This document shows, piece after piece, positions 10,494-19,580 of a stretch of 64,000 nucleotides of DNA (positions are counted from its first letter, which is position 1; each line of letters starts with the position of its first letter). The notes under the pieces were generated by a model that searched no databases, was not told the DNA's origin, and saw only the letters and a program-made list of their open reading frames with translations. Origin of the DNA: Avena insularis (Eukaryota > Streptophyta > Magnoliopsida > Poales > Poaceae); assembly GCA_023614405.1 (NCBI GenBank), contig CM042689.1, forward strand, positions 274,853,533 to 274,917,532, given 5' to 3'. The position numbers and the translations under genes were made by a program.

Positions 10494-10522
10494 GACAAGC
10501 ATATTCCAAGAATATGCTTGTC
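10494..10522. promoter_or_regulatory. Perfect inverted repeat upstream of the LTR TATA box
   Basis: GACAAGCATATTC, spacer CAA, then GAATATGCTTGTC: 13-bp arms without a mismatch. The adjoining CCACGTCA (10523-10530) is TGACGTGG on -, a bZIP-type box. The centre is 47 bp before the TATA-like box. A regulatory role is inference. Confidence 0.6.
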
Positions 10523-10554
10523 CACGTCAGCCCTAGAGTGAACCAAGGGACTCC

Positions 10555-10565
10555 TTTATAAAAAG
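10555..10565 (+). promoter_or_regulatory. TATA-like box of the gypsy LTR
   Basis: CTTTATAAAAAG, followed by a purine-rich leader. The position, about 540 bp into a 715-bp LTR, is normal for the U3 promoter. Confidence 0.65.
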
Positions 10566-10728
10566 AGGCAGGGTTTCCTGGAGAGGGTATCGATTCATTT
10601 GTTTGCTAGAGGGCTCGTGTTGTAACCTTCTTCCTCCTCTCTCTGATACAGCTCAAGGAGCACTTGTAGCACAATAGAGGTGGAATAAAGATCTGAGTTC
10701 TAACTAGTTGTGTGTAGAAATCGCTACA

Positions 10729-11062
10729 TTATCCCTCCCTAGATCCCACTAGCATCCATCGGTCCCCAACTTAAGCCTACCCATGGCATCTGCTGTGCCA
10801 CCACCACGACAAGGGGGGTGTGGGCCCCTCAGGCCTCCCCTACGTCTCGTATTCAGGCTCCATGAGTCTTCTGGTGAAATAGGATTTTTGGCATATTTTC
10901 TGGGATTTTTCCTGATAGTTGATTTTATGCACAAAAACTAGACACCAAGGCACTTCTGCTGAAATAGTGTCAGTCCGTGTTAGTTGTATCCAAATCACAC
11001 AAGTTTAGAGGAGAAACAAGAGCAAAAGTGTTCGGGAAAGTAGATACGTTTTGGACGTATCA
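10729..11062 (-). repeat. Fragment of an Athila-like LTR, reverse orientation
   Basis: Read on -, it opens at 11062 with TGATACGTCCAAAACGTATC, the terminal palindrome-like start of a group of Triticeae Athila-type LTRs (recall). It runs 334 bp until cut by the end of the gypsy LTR. It belongs to a different subfamily from the TGATACGTCGG LTRs at 29533 and 39376. It probably inserted in the left part of the Mutator-like element and then received the gypsy element. Confidence 0.7.
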
Positions 11063-12139
11063 AGGCACATCTGTTATAGATATTGGTGGTTCATCTCTTA
11101 TTCCTTCACCTACATGTGTTGAAGGACCTGCTAATGATGATGCAAATCCTGATGTCGTGGATGTACCTGCTAAGAATCTTGAAGATGTTATATCTAGTGT
11201 AGAAACAACTGCCAAGGGTGTTGCTATTGAAGATCTATCTGTGACGAGTGCACCTTCTATAGCTGTAGTGGTATTATCTGTTGATGTGATAATGAATGTA
11301 GCTCAACCAGATTCAGGAGCTCCATTGATTAAGAAAATCAGTGATCAGCCTATTAGCAGCAGCATGGTAAATGCCAAAGCATACGGACAACATCATGGAA
11401 GTTTTTGCTACCACCATAGATGCTCCCCAGGTTGATTCCAATGTTCAGCCAGATGGTTATGTTTGTCCTGATGGCGTTGTACTTGTTCCTATATCATCGT
11501 TGTTCACTAACTTTGCAACAGCTGCTACTTCTGTTGATGTGCCTGCAAGTCCTGCTGTCTGCTCGCTTGGAGATCCATCAACTCAGGGTGGGAGTGAAAA
11601 TGAGCCTTCTAGCTTGGATGATAGTACCTAGGGAGATGTACAACCTGTTTTATCTCCTCCTTTGGCTCCTGCGTCGAGTCTTTTCGAGCCCTCTATTAGC
11701 AGGCAGTCCCATGTGTCCGATACATCTGCTGGTTCTTCACCACTTGTTAGTGGACATGTTGGTGGAGCTGGAAGTTCTGAAGCCGAAGCCACCATTATCA
11801 AGAAAGCAAAATTGGTTGCTCGTGATGGAAAGTTGAGTCTTTCTCCTAGCATACCATTACATATTTTTTCTTATGTTGTGTCGTTGGCGCATCCGCCTGC
11901 TGCGGATCCTCCCGTTTCTCCTACTGCTGGTGCCCCTGTGCAGCCTGCTCCTACTTCTAGTGCCCCTGCGCAACCTACTCCTACTGCTCCTGCTCAGCCT
12001 GATCTTCGTATTGTTGCACAAGATGATCCTAATGCTGTACCTGTCTCTCATGACACTTCTGCTGCTCCGAGTGATTTATTCCATGTTTTTGAAGCAGAAG
12101 ATGTTCTTCCTTTGTCTTGGGAACCTTCTCCTAGCACTG
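11063..12139 (+). pseudogene. Ulp1-like gene, long Pro/Ala/Ser-rich 5' exon
   Basis: The coding frame runs on from the left edge (GGSSLIPSPTCVEGPAND...), shifts frame near 11380 into NIMEVFATTIDAPQVDSNVQ, meets a TAG at 11629-11631 and continues in the same frame through GSSEAEATIIKKAKLVARDG and a repeated PAQPTPTAPAQP stretch. It ends before a donor-like GTACAC at 12140. Such disordered N-terminal regions precede the protease in transposon-borne Ulp1 genes (recall). The start codon is lost to the LTR fragment. It is broken and not expected to be functional. Confidence 0.6.
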
Positions 12140-13212
12140 GTACACACCTCCATTTTTCTTCATGTGTCTTAAATGATTGTAACTTCATCATATGCTTGTC
12201 TTATATGCTTGTTTTTTGTAATGTCAAACTATATTCTATTAATGATGTTTTATTTCATAGTGGATCATGGGTTTTATCATGATTGTGCATTTTTTGTTTG
12301 TCTTGATAACTTCATATATATGCCCTGGATCACTTTTATATATTAATGCTGATAACTTTAACTTAATTATGTTGGTAACCTACACTGTTTTGTTTGCAAA
12401 TGTCCTATTTTATATTTTTTCATAAATATATGCCTTGATAAATGTTGGGATAGGTGTTGGTTAACTTGTTTTTATATGATTTGGTAACTGTAGCTCTAAG
12501 TGGTGGATTACTATACATATATTAATTGGTAACTGCTAGTTTAGTTAATATCATGTTTCCCTATGTGTTTTAAACTTCATGCAATCTTAGAAAAAAACCT
12601 CCATGCTAGATGTATAATTATAATCGTATGTTTAGTTGGCATGAAATATGGATTAACATGTTTTATTTGTAGGCAACATGTAACAGATTATATGGCATTA
12701 ACAATATTTTTTGTTTGGTCCCTTTTTCTTCTTGTCTTTCTTTTTGGGACATACTCTATGCAGCTATTAACTTATTGAACTTACCAAAAACGGGTGGTGA
12801 TAAAAATGAGGGTGTGGATGATGGATGTAGTTAACTGTTCCTTGGATGAAAAACTTGAAGATCATCATTGTGATGGCTGTTTGGGGCTTGGGTTTCATGG
12901 CGGTCGGGCTATCTTTGATTGAGGTTCTGTTTTATGGTATTTGTAGTTAAAATTAGGTTGTAGTTTATGGGAACTTTTATTTTGTGATATGTCCTTCATG
13001 GAACAATTTGTGATGTAATTTATATGACTCTATGTTTGTGTGATATAATTAAACTACCCTTATTGTTTAATATATGTTTGTGTTTTTCAATTTTTTTCTT
13101 ATGGTGATAAACATGTCCTTTTTTCCACATGGGGTCCGCCATTTCTATCCTTTTTCATTTGAACATTTCCTTTTGTCCTTTCTTTAATCTTTTGTACTGT
13201 ATCAACAAATAG
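12140..13212 (+). other. Intron of the Ulp1-like gene with GATAACTT motifs
   Basis: AT-rich. It contains variants of the element's short motif (TTGATAACTTC, GCTGATAACTTT, TTGGTAACTG). No credible coding frame. The acceptor is AATAG at 13211-13212. Confidence 0.5.
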
Positions 13213-13359
13213 TTGATTGTAAGTGCAAAACGCTGGTAAATGATGAAAATGTAATTATTTATCTTGATGATCTATTGGGTGAAAAGATTAGTTATCAAGC
13301 TGTTCAGAGCTTTACGAAAGTTACCAAACAGTTGAACCAGAGTAGTTGTTTCATTCCAG
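13213..13359 (+). pseudogene. Ulp1-like gene, exon between AATAG and CCAG|GTATTG
   Basis: A 147-bp open block reading VNDENVIIYLDDLLGEKISY and SFTKVTKQLNQSSCFIPG, flanked by acceptor- and donor-like sites. There is no internal stop. It is part of the region preceding the protease domain in this gene. Confidence 0.55.
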
Positions 13360-13440
13360 GTATTGAAACAAAAAAGTTTAGTTCTTTTTTTATTTGAATG
13401 AATATTTTTATGTGTTGCATTAATTTTGTTGTTTTTGTAG

Positions 13441-13660
13441 CTGTTCCTGATTATTCAACTCCTGGTATTAGTTCTGCTCTTCCAGTTGCTGTCGCTGGCG
13501 GTGTTACACATGCGACGTGGCTGCGCACTGTTAGACTTATTCATCCTGCCAAGTCTCTTCTCCCTCCGTTCTCCTATACTAGGACAACTAAAGAAGAAGA
13601 TGCATTGTATAAGAAGATTATCATACATACACATAAAGAGAATAATTCAAAGATTAGGAA
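13441..13660 (+). pseudogene. Ulp1-like gene, exon upstream of the large insertion
   Basis: It starts after TTTTTGTAG and ends before GTATGTG. It reads VPDYSTPGISSALPVAVAGG, then THATWLRTVRLIHPAKSLLP, then RTTKEEDALYKKIIIHTHK, an open 220-bp block. The next exon of the gene is at 23750, beyond the 9.5-kb retrotransposon that sits in this intron. Confidence 0.6.
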
Positions 13661-13729
13661 GTATGTGCATGTTCTTTTTTACAATCTTTTATCCTTTTAT
13701 TATTCTTTGTTCGTAACTTTTGTACTTTA

Positions 13730-13971
13730 CCATTGGTCACTTTTACTGTTTATGGTTAATAACTTGACCTTTTATGGTACCTAGTTGATAAGTTGTACTA
13801 ATTCTGATGGGTCACTTGTACTATTTTTAGAGGATAACTCTTAGTTTTTACAGTGGATAACTTGAATCTTGTTTTTGGTACTTGTTTGATAACTTGTATT
13901 ACTACTGGTGGATCACTTGTACTGTTTTATTGCTGATAAATTATGGTTTTCATAGTGGATAACTTGTATTC
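13730..13971 (+). repeat. Duplicated intron segment, copy 1
   Basis: About 240 bp that match 23475-23716 closely, including the chain of TTGATAAGTTGTACTAAT, GGATAACTCTTAG, GGATAACTTGAA and TTTGATAACTTGTATTAC motifs. The retrotransposon inserted at the junction of the two copies. Confidence 0.8.
13967..13971 (+). repeat. Target-site duplication TATTC, left copy
   Basis: TATTC before the 5' LTR; the same five bases follow the 3' LTR at 23437-23441. Confidence 0.9.
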
Positions 13972-13974
13972 TGT

Positions 13975-14007
13975 CACATCCCAAGATTTTCCAAATCTTG
14001 TAATGTG
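13975..14007 (+). other. LTR-terminal hairpin
   Basis: Arms CACATCCCAAGATTT and AAATCTTGTAATGTG around TCC, 13 of 15 pairs matched. The equivalent place in the LTR at 50844 has a perfect hairpin. Confidence 0.7.
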
Positions 14008-16540
14008 AAAATAAATAAACAAAATAAATAATTGTTGAAATTTAGGGTGAGAAGAAACTTTTTGATTAGAATAGGAAACATCAAAACCTATTTTCATCCA
14101 ATAGAATCCTAAAGGGATTTAAAAAGATAAACAAAAAGTAAATAAAGTTATAATAGTTGGAATCACCATTTTTGGGTATTTTAATAAAAAGATATGGTTT
14201 TCATAAACAAAGTAGAAATAATAAATAAGGACTATTTTAAAGAGTCAGATTTAATCCTGGCCAAGCAAATGAAATAAAATATTTCTATTTGATAAAAAGA
14301 TTAAAGGATTATTTAAATAAAATAATAAGGATTTATTAATATCCAATTTTATCTAAGTAAAGGGTTTTCCATTTTAAATAAACACTAAAAACTTGTTAAT
14401 GTATTTTAAATAAAAATTCCAAATGTTTTGTTTTTCAAATGAAACCTACTAAAAAGGTTTTGGTATTATTTAGATTTCAAATAGAGTTTTAAAATAAATT
14501 AAATCCTATTTGAAATAAAGACTAAGGTCTATTTATTTAATTATTAATAGATCCTAAAAGAATAAAAGAATTATTTTATTTTGGACTTTGGAATATGTTG
14601 GTAAACATAATTAAACTATACCTAAAAGTTTGGTGGTGGTTTGAATTGATTTGGAATTTGAATTGTTTAAATGAAAATCAAAACAGAAAATTCAAAACAG
14701 AAAAGGAAAAACATTTTGTATAAAAAAAATGAAACGAAGCAGCCCACTGCCAAGGCCCAGCAAGCCCAGTAGCGCAGCCCATCTGCTCACCTCGCAGTGA
14801 ACCATTTTTCACTCAGTTTCTCACACGCGCAGTCGCTGACCATTGGCCCCCATCTCCCCACTTCCTCTCTCGCTGACCGTTGGACCCCACTGCCCCGTCA
14901 TCATCTTCCTCCCCACCGCGATGACCACGCCTTCCCCCTCGTCGCCGTTTCTATTGTTTAATCCTCGCGTTAATTCGCGTTATTGTGGCCATCACTCTCC
15001 CTGCGACTATGCCGTACTTAATCGCCCCTCTTCCCTCTCTCTTTCCCCCAAAACGCCAGCTCCTCTCTGCCTCCAGGCTGCGCAAATTGCGAGCTCAAAC
15101 CTCTCTGTCTCTGACGTGTTCTCTGGCCGATTCCGGCAAACTGCAACCGCCCCTCTCCTCCCAGAACATGCAAGCTTACTCCCCAGTCCCGTGCGCACCT
15201 GCCCGTGTGCTCCACTCACCCGCGCACATCCCCTGGCGTCGGCAACCTCGACACAGAGCATCGCCGTCGTCTGCCATTTCTCCGGCGAGTTCCCCTGGTA
15301 AGCTCAGACCACCCCGAACCCTCCCGATGATGCTCCTATACTCCCCACGCTCGCCCGTGTCTAACCATGCCTTTATCTTGCCTTAGGGTGACCTGCAGCC
15401 TCGCCCCCGACGACAACTAGAGACACCTGACGCCGCTGCTAGCTCCGGCGAGCAATCCACGCAGCTCCGGTGTGCCCCTCGACAAACAGACCACACCTCG
15501 AGCTTCACCTCGACCACGCGAACTCGGTGAGCCTCCTCCCTATCTTTATTGCATCCTACATCGTCGGCAACGACCACGTCAGAGCGCGTCGCCGCCTATC
15601 GCCGTCGCAGCGCCGCCACTTTGTGGTCGAGTAAATCAGAACCATGCGATGTAGATCGGACGAACGCGATAGAACATAGTCGAAGAGGTAAGTAGCGATA
15701 TGTGCCGTGCGATCAAGTTAGATCCTGCGGTCTGTATCTGTCGATCCACGCGAACCGTTTTTGCCCAATAGGAATCAGCCACGTGGCTCAGACTTCGTTT
15801 TAAAAACAGAAACATTTCTATTAGAGGTTCAATTTTGTAAAATTCATAACTTTCAAACCACACGTCCAAATTTTGCAAATTTTATATCAATGGAATCAGC
15901 AGACCAAGTACTTTCCAACCATGCCCTTTGTTTAGTAAATTGCTTCTGGTAAAATGATTGTTTTTGCAGAAACATGTGTAGGCATGTTTTGAATATAAAA
16001 TTCTTTCTAAAATTAGTTTGGGGATAAAATCTTTGGCAAATGGTTTGTTTTGAACCTACTGACCATAGAAATCAATTTTTGGTTTCAAAAACATATTTGG
16101 TGAAGCAAAAAATTAAATCTTTGATTTAAAGCATTTCTAATCAAATAAAAATAATGTTTATATATTAAAAATGCTTTTGGAGGAAAACCCTTTGGGAAAT
16201 GTTTTGATTTAAACTCTCTGACCCCAAACACCAAGTTTTAGAATTAAAAATGTATTTGGTGAACCCTATAAAGATTGTTGCTTTGCTAAAGGCATTTTCA
16301 ACCACATAAAGTATTGATTTGGTTTAAAAATGATTTATAAGTAAAATCTTTTGCAAATGATTTTGCCACTTTTATAAAATGACCAATAGGTGTTTTAGAA
16401 TGTTTATAACCTATTAGAAACCACTTTTCCAAATAAAACAATCTTTAGCATGCTTGCATGCATTGTGTTGTTTCTATCATTTCATGTGATGAGTTGCTTG
16501 AATGGTAGTTTGAAATATTGCTTGCTTGATTGAATTGTAG

Positions 16541-16601
16541 TGATTTGAAGAGTGTGAATATTTCAAGATCAAGGAGTGAACTTATATTCTCTACCAAAAA
16601 G
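16541..16601 (+). other. Exon-like block in the LTR, homologous to the Cys-rich exon of related LTRs
   Basis: It lies between an acceptor-like ATTGTAG and a donor-like AAAAAG|GCAAGT. GATTTGAAGAGTGTGAA aligns with GATTGCGAGGAGTGCAAC at 53487, but the cysteine codons are mostly gone. The 3' LTR has the same block at about 22132-22192. Confidence 0.45.
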
Positions 16602-17191
16602 GCAAGTGATGCTTCATACTTTTGTCCCATTATTTTCACTATGCATTAGTGATATTTCTAAAGTAGGCCTTGCATGGAATTTTTGCTAAGTGTAAACTAT
16701 GCCATGGGAAATCCTAGTAGATGAAACCTTAGTAGAAATTTCCTAAGTTAAGATTCCTACTACTATCATGCTTAGCTTAGCTAGTAGAAAACAAGGGTGG
16801 ATTATATTCATGCTATGGAATATTTCTAAGTCAAGGACTTGTGTTTTGTTTAATAAAACAACTAAGTGAATGAAACACCTGGGTGGAATGGAAGGAATGG
16901 TTTGTGTTGAGTGGTTATACAAGGCCCATTTATATGGTTTACCTTGTGTATCTCACTTGTGGATGGCCACCCAGGAACAAAGAGATTTGAGATGTCAAAT
17001 GTTGAGAAGCTTCAAGTGCAGCCACTTGGCATTATGGGCTCTGCCTGGATCATATAGGTTGCAATAACTTAGCCAAATGGACAGTTGGTGGTAGGGGATT
17101 GATAGGTTGGAGAGCGTCCATTCTGGTCTAAGGGAAGGCTTCTGAAAGATCTTGTCTTGGTGAAACCAAGTCTTGTGCGGAAAGTGCACCA

Positions 17192-17203
17192 CCTCTGCAG
17201 AGG
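17192..17203 (+). other. Palindrome CCTCTGCAGAGG in a conserved LTR block
   Basis: A 12-bp perfect palindrome followed by CTAAGTACTTAGCCATGTCC. The 3' LTR copy (22784-22793) keeps 10 bp. The related LTRs have CCCTGCAGGG at the same place. Confidence 0.7.
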
Positions 17204-17847
17204 GCAAAATCTAAGTACTTAGCCATGTCCCTGGCAAAGGACAATTTGAGCATCAAGACATGGAAGCTATCAAGAATCTCCTCATCCCAATTTCTAAGTT
17301 AAAAACTTGTGGTTGAACAAGGGATGAAGGATCACCAATTTATATTGGGAGATGCCTTGGGTGATTTTATCAAGCAAAAACTTAGTGTTTTCAAATGATA
17401 AGGAAAAACTATTTTGAGCAAAGCAAGCCTAAGCTCCACTTAGCCAAATGCATATAGATGATAGACTCCACTATACTACCATAGTATCACTTGCCAATAC
17501 AATTCAAATGTATTGACCCTTGTGGCTTTAACTTGTTATGTTGCAGGTTTGTTTGATATTAGTGAAGTATGTTGAAATAGGATTACAAGTCTACAACCAA
17601 CATGTTTGCCTATGGCACTTTGAAGATGAAGGACCCCATGATATTGTTATATTCTGCTGCATTGTAATGAGATAGCCAAATGAGCTATGTAAGATGTAAT
17701 AAATTATTTTATTCCTGGTTATAAATTTGTATTATGACCTTTGTTTCTTGATATTACATCTTAACTGTGGATGCTAGCTATTGATCCAGGGACTAGCATT
17801 GTAAACACAGGGATCTCTACCTTATTAAAGGTTGGGAACTTTACAGA

Positions 17848-17859
17848 TGGTATCAGAGC
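17848..17859 (+). other. Primer-binding site (initiator tRNA-Met)
   Basis: TGGTATCAGAGC, two bases after the LTR end TTTACA. This is the standard tRNA-iMet complementary sequence of plant LTR elements. Confidence 0.9.
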
Positions 17860-18524
17860 ATTGTGTTGCCTGTAGGATTTGTAACCCTAGGATTGGACAA
17901 GACCTTTTAGAAAAATAGGAGATGTATTTGTTCCAAAACTTATTTACAAACAATCTTGTAAACTCTTTCCTCAACCTTTTGGTTTTAACTCTATATCTCT
18001 TCTATTTCAACTTGATGGATAAAGCCTCCACCATGAGCAAAGACATCAACATGAGCAAAGGACTTCACCAACTCAAGTGATTTCAACCTTATTATCAACA
18101 AGGACTTCAACTTGGATATCACTAAGGACTACAAGTGAGACAAGAAATATTGCTCAAGACTTGAATACTAAGGAAGCACAACTTAGAAGGAACCATCATA
18201 ACCTTTGGAGTTTTGTGACCAAAAATTCAAGAAAATTCTCCAAGGATACAAAGGTCTTGTTCATGAAGAATCAACTAAGAAGGAAGGAATGATCTCAAGT
18301 GAACCATATAGTTGGACCACCATATTTAGATTAAATCAAGCACACCAACTTATGTGGTGTAACAAAAATATTTTATTGCCTAAAGATGTGCTTGAACTTG
18401 TGATTTGAGTGGAATGTTTGTTTGTGATTGCTTGCACATTGCTTGAGTGAATTGTGATGTGTGTGATTAGAATTGATCCCTTAGAAATATTTTGCCCATT
18501 CTAATCCCAATCCAACCCAAACAG
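17860..18524 (+). other. Untranslated leader of the interior
   Basis: It contains only short frames (18077-18292, 18205-18408) that do not resemble a capsid or any known domain. A capsid would be expected here in an autonomous gypsy element and is missing. Confidence 0.55.
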
Positions 18525-19472
18525 ATGACTACTCCAAGGAACTCCAACATCAATAATGGTGACAACAACCAAGAGGTCCACATGAGAGAACAACTAGTAG
18601 TAAACCAAACCCATTTGAATCAGATGACAACTCAGTTTTTAGCCAACAACAATGGGTTAGACCCAACCATACAAAAGTTTTTGGTAATCCAATCCCAATT
18701 GCTGCAAGGGATGACCACTCAAATGATCAACATGGGAAACAATCCTTCCCAAGGAGTTTGTGATAACAATGATGTTAAGGATGATATTCTAGAAGGAACC
18801 CAAGCTTGCAATGTTTGTGGAGACAAGGATCACACTTCCAAGGAACATGAAGACCAATGCCCCAATTGTGAAGAGAAACATCCAACTAATCAATGCCCCA
18901 CCTCTCAAGCTACTTGTTTCCTATGTGAAGGAAATGATCATGTTCCTATCCAATGCCCCATCTATTCCATAGTTCAACAAAGTAAACAGTTTGTAAACCC
19001 TCATAAAGGAACAACTTCTGCCAAGAAGGATGAAGGCAAAGTCAAAACCATGCCTCATAAGACCAAATCCAAAGTGACCACAAAGTGTTGCTACTCTTGT
19101 GAAGAAGAAGGTCATATCTCTAGTAACTGCCCCAAGAAGAGAGAAAGATTTCCCACCTTTGTGGTGAAATATGAAGAGCATGAACTAGAAAAATTCCTAG
19201 CTTTGGAGAGACCCAAAAAGAAGAAGAAATGCCCCAACCCTAGCAAAAAGGATATTACCCAAGAACAATGTTACATTTGCAAAGAGATGGGACACTATGC
19301 TAATGAATGCCCAAAAAATAAGAAGAATCAAAGAAACAAACAAGAGGCAAGGATACCAAAGGAAAAGAAGGATAATAGCCAAGTGATGTGTTTCAAATGC
19401 AAGGAGCTAGGCCATTTTGCAGACAAGTGTCCAGAGAAATTTCATCAAGATCCCAAGCAAGCCAAGATGTAA
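18525..19472 (+). CDS. Zinc-knuckle protein with six CCHC-type fingers, gag-derived
   Basis: 315 residues from the ATG at 18525 (the open frame extends 33 bp upstream without an earlier ATG). Residues 1-94 are rich in Asn and Gln, without an evident capsid fold. Canonical CX2CX4HX4C knuckles lie at about residues 131-144 (CFLCEGNDH), 189-202 (CYSCEEEGH), 249-262 (CYICKEMGH) and 289-302 (CFKCKELGH). Two variant fingers lie near 95-112 and 112-124 (CPNCEEKH). Lysine-rich linkers separate them, for example RPKKKKKCPNPSKKD. Gag nucleocapsids usually carry one or two knuckles, so six is unusual. Likely role: binding the element's RNA or tRNA for packaging by a partner's particle (inference). The frame is uninterrupted, the best preserved in the window. 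A cellular CNBP-like origin is an alternative. Confidence 0.85.
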   Translation: MTTPRNSNINNGDNNQEVHMREQLVVNQTHLNQMTTQFLANNNGLDPTIQKFLVIQSQLLQGMTTQMINMGNNPSQGVCDNNDVKDDILEGTQACNVCGDKDHTSKEHEDQCPNCEEKHPTNQCPTSQATCFLCEGNDHVPIQCPIYSIVQQSKQFVNPHKGTTSAKKDEGKVKTMPHKTKSKVTTKCCYSCEEEGHISSNCPKKRERFPTFVVKYEEHELEKFLALERPKKKKKCPNPSKKDITQEQCYICKEMGHYANECPKNKKNQRNKQEARIPKEKKDNSQVMCFKCKELGHFADKCPEKFHQDPKQAKM

Positions 19473-19485
19473 TCTAGTTGGAAAA

Positions 19486-19500
19486 TTTTAAGGGTGGAAG
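19486..19500 (+). other. Upstream copy of the polypurine tract
   Basis: TTTTAAGGGTGGAAG lies 78 bp before the LTR-adjacent copy and 14 bp after the zinc-knuckle stop codon. The related element has the same pair 77 bp apart. Confidence 0.65.
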
Positions 19501-19563
19501 TACCCTAGTTGCTTTGAGCCAACTTGTAACCCCTATCTTTCCCAAATATCGGGACGAGATTTA

Positions 19564-19580
19564 TTTTAAGGGTGGTAACC
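19564..19580 (+). other. Polypurine tract of the large-LTR element
   Basis: TTTTAAGGGTGGTAACC immediately before TGTCACATCC of the 3' LTR. Confidence 0.75.

Larger units (their letters stand above)
1..10728 (+). mobile_element. Tat-lineage Ty3/gypsy LTR retrotransposon, 5' part outside the window
   Basis: Seen: pol-type domains on + up to 3140, a repeat array, an antisense gene on -, a polypurine stretch at 9998-10013 and a 715-bp LTR at 10014-10728. The order reverse transcriptase, RNase H, second RNase H, integrase, plus an antisense gene in the 3' interior, fits the Tat lineage of gypsy elements (established family knowledge). The 5' LTR, gag and protease lie left of base 1. The copy is dead: stops at 982 and 2631, a frameshift near 2135, a lost integrase segment near 2470 and a retroposon at 5287-6176. 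The right flank is a broken Athila-like LTR, so it probably inserted there; the target duplication cannot be checked without the left end. Confidence 0.85.
10014..10728 (+). repeat. 3' LTR of the gypsy element (715 bp)
   Basis: It starts TGTTGGGGGGATGACCCC after the polypurine tract and ends AAATCGCTACA, giving TG...CA ends. It contains a TATA-like box at 10555-10565 and a 29-bp palindrome upstream. The 5' partner is outside the window, so age cannot be estimated. Confidence 0.85.
13972..17845 (+). repeat. 5' LTR of the large-LTR element (3874 bp)
   Basis: Three zones: AT-rich 0.77 kb, GC-rich 1 kb (14740-15780) and AT-rich 2.1 kb. The GC-rich zone has splice-like signals (GTAAGC at 15299, GTAAGT at 15689). 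A small exon-like block (16541-16601) and a palindrome (17192-17203) are shared with the other large LTRs in this window. Several open frames in the GC-rich zone are not credible genes. No TATA box is assigned. Confidence 0.9.

Noticed and set aside
10749..10934. Short - strand frame between gypsy LTR and the Mutator-like element
   Set aside because: Lies wholly in an Athila-like LTR fragment.
14843..15386. Open frames in the GC-rich zone of the LTR, repeated at 20514-20894
   Set aside because: Overlapping frames on both strands with Pro/Ser/Leu-rich, GC-driven composition and no domain; they are open because of base composition, and the second copy carries changes without respect to frame.
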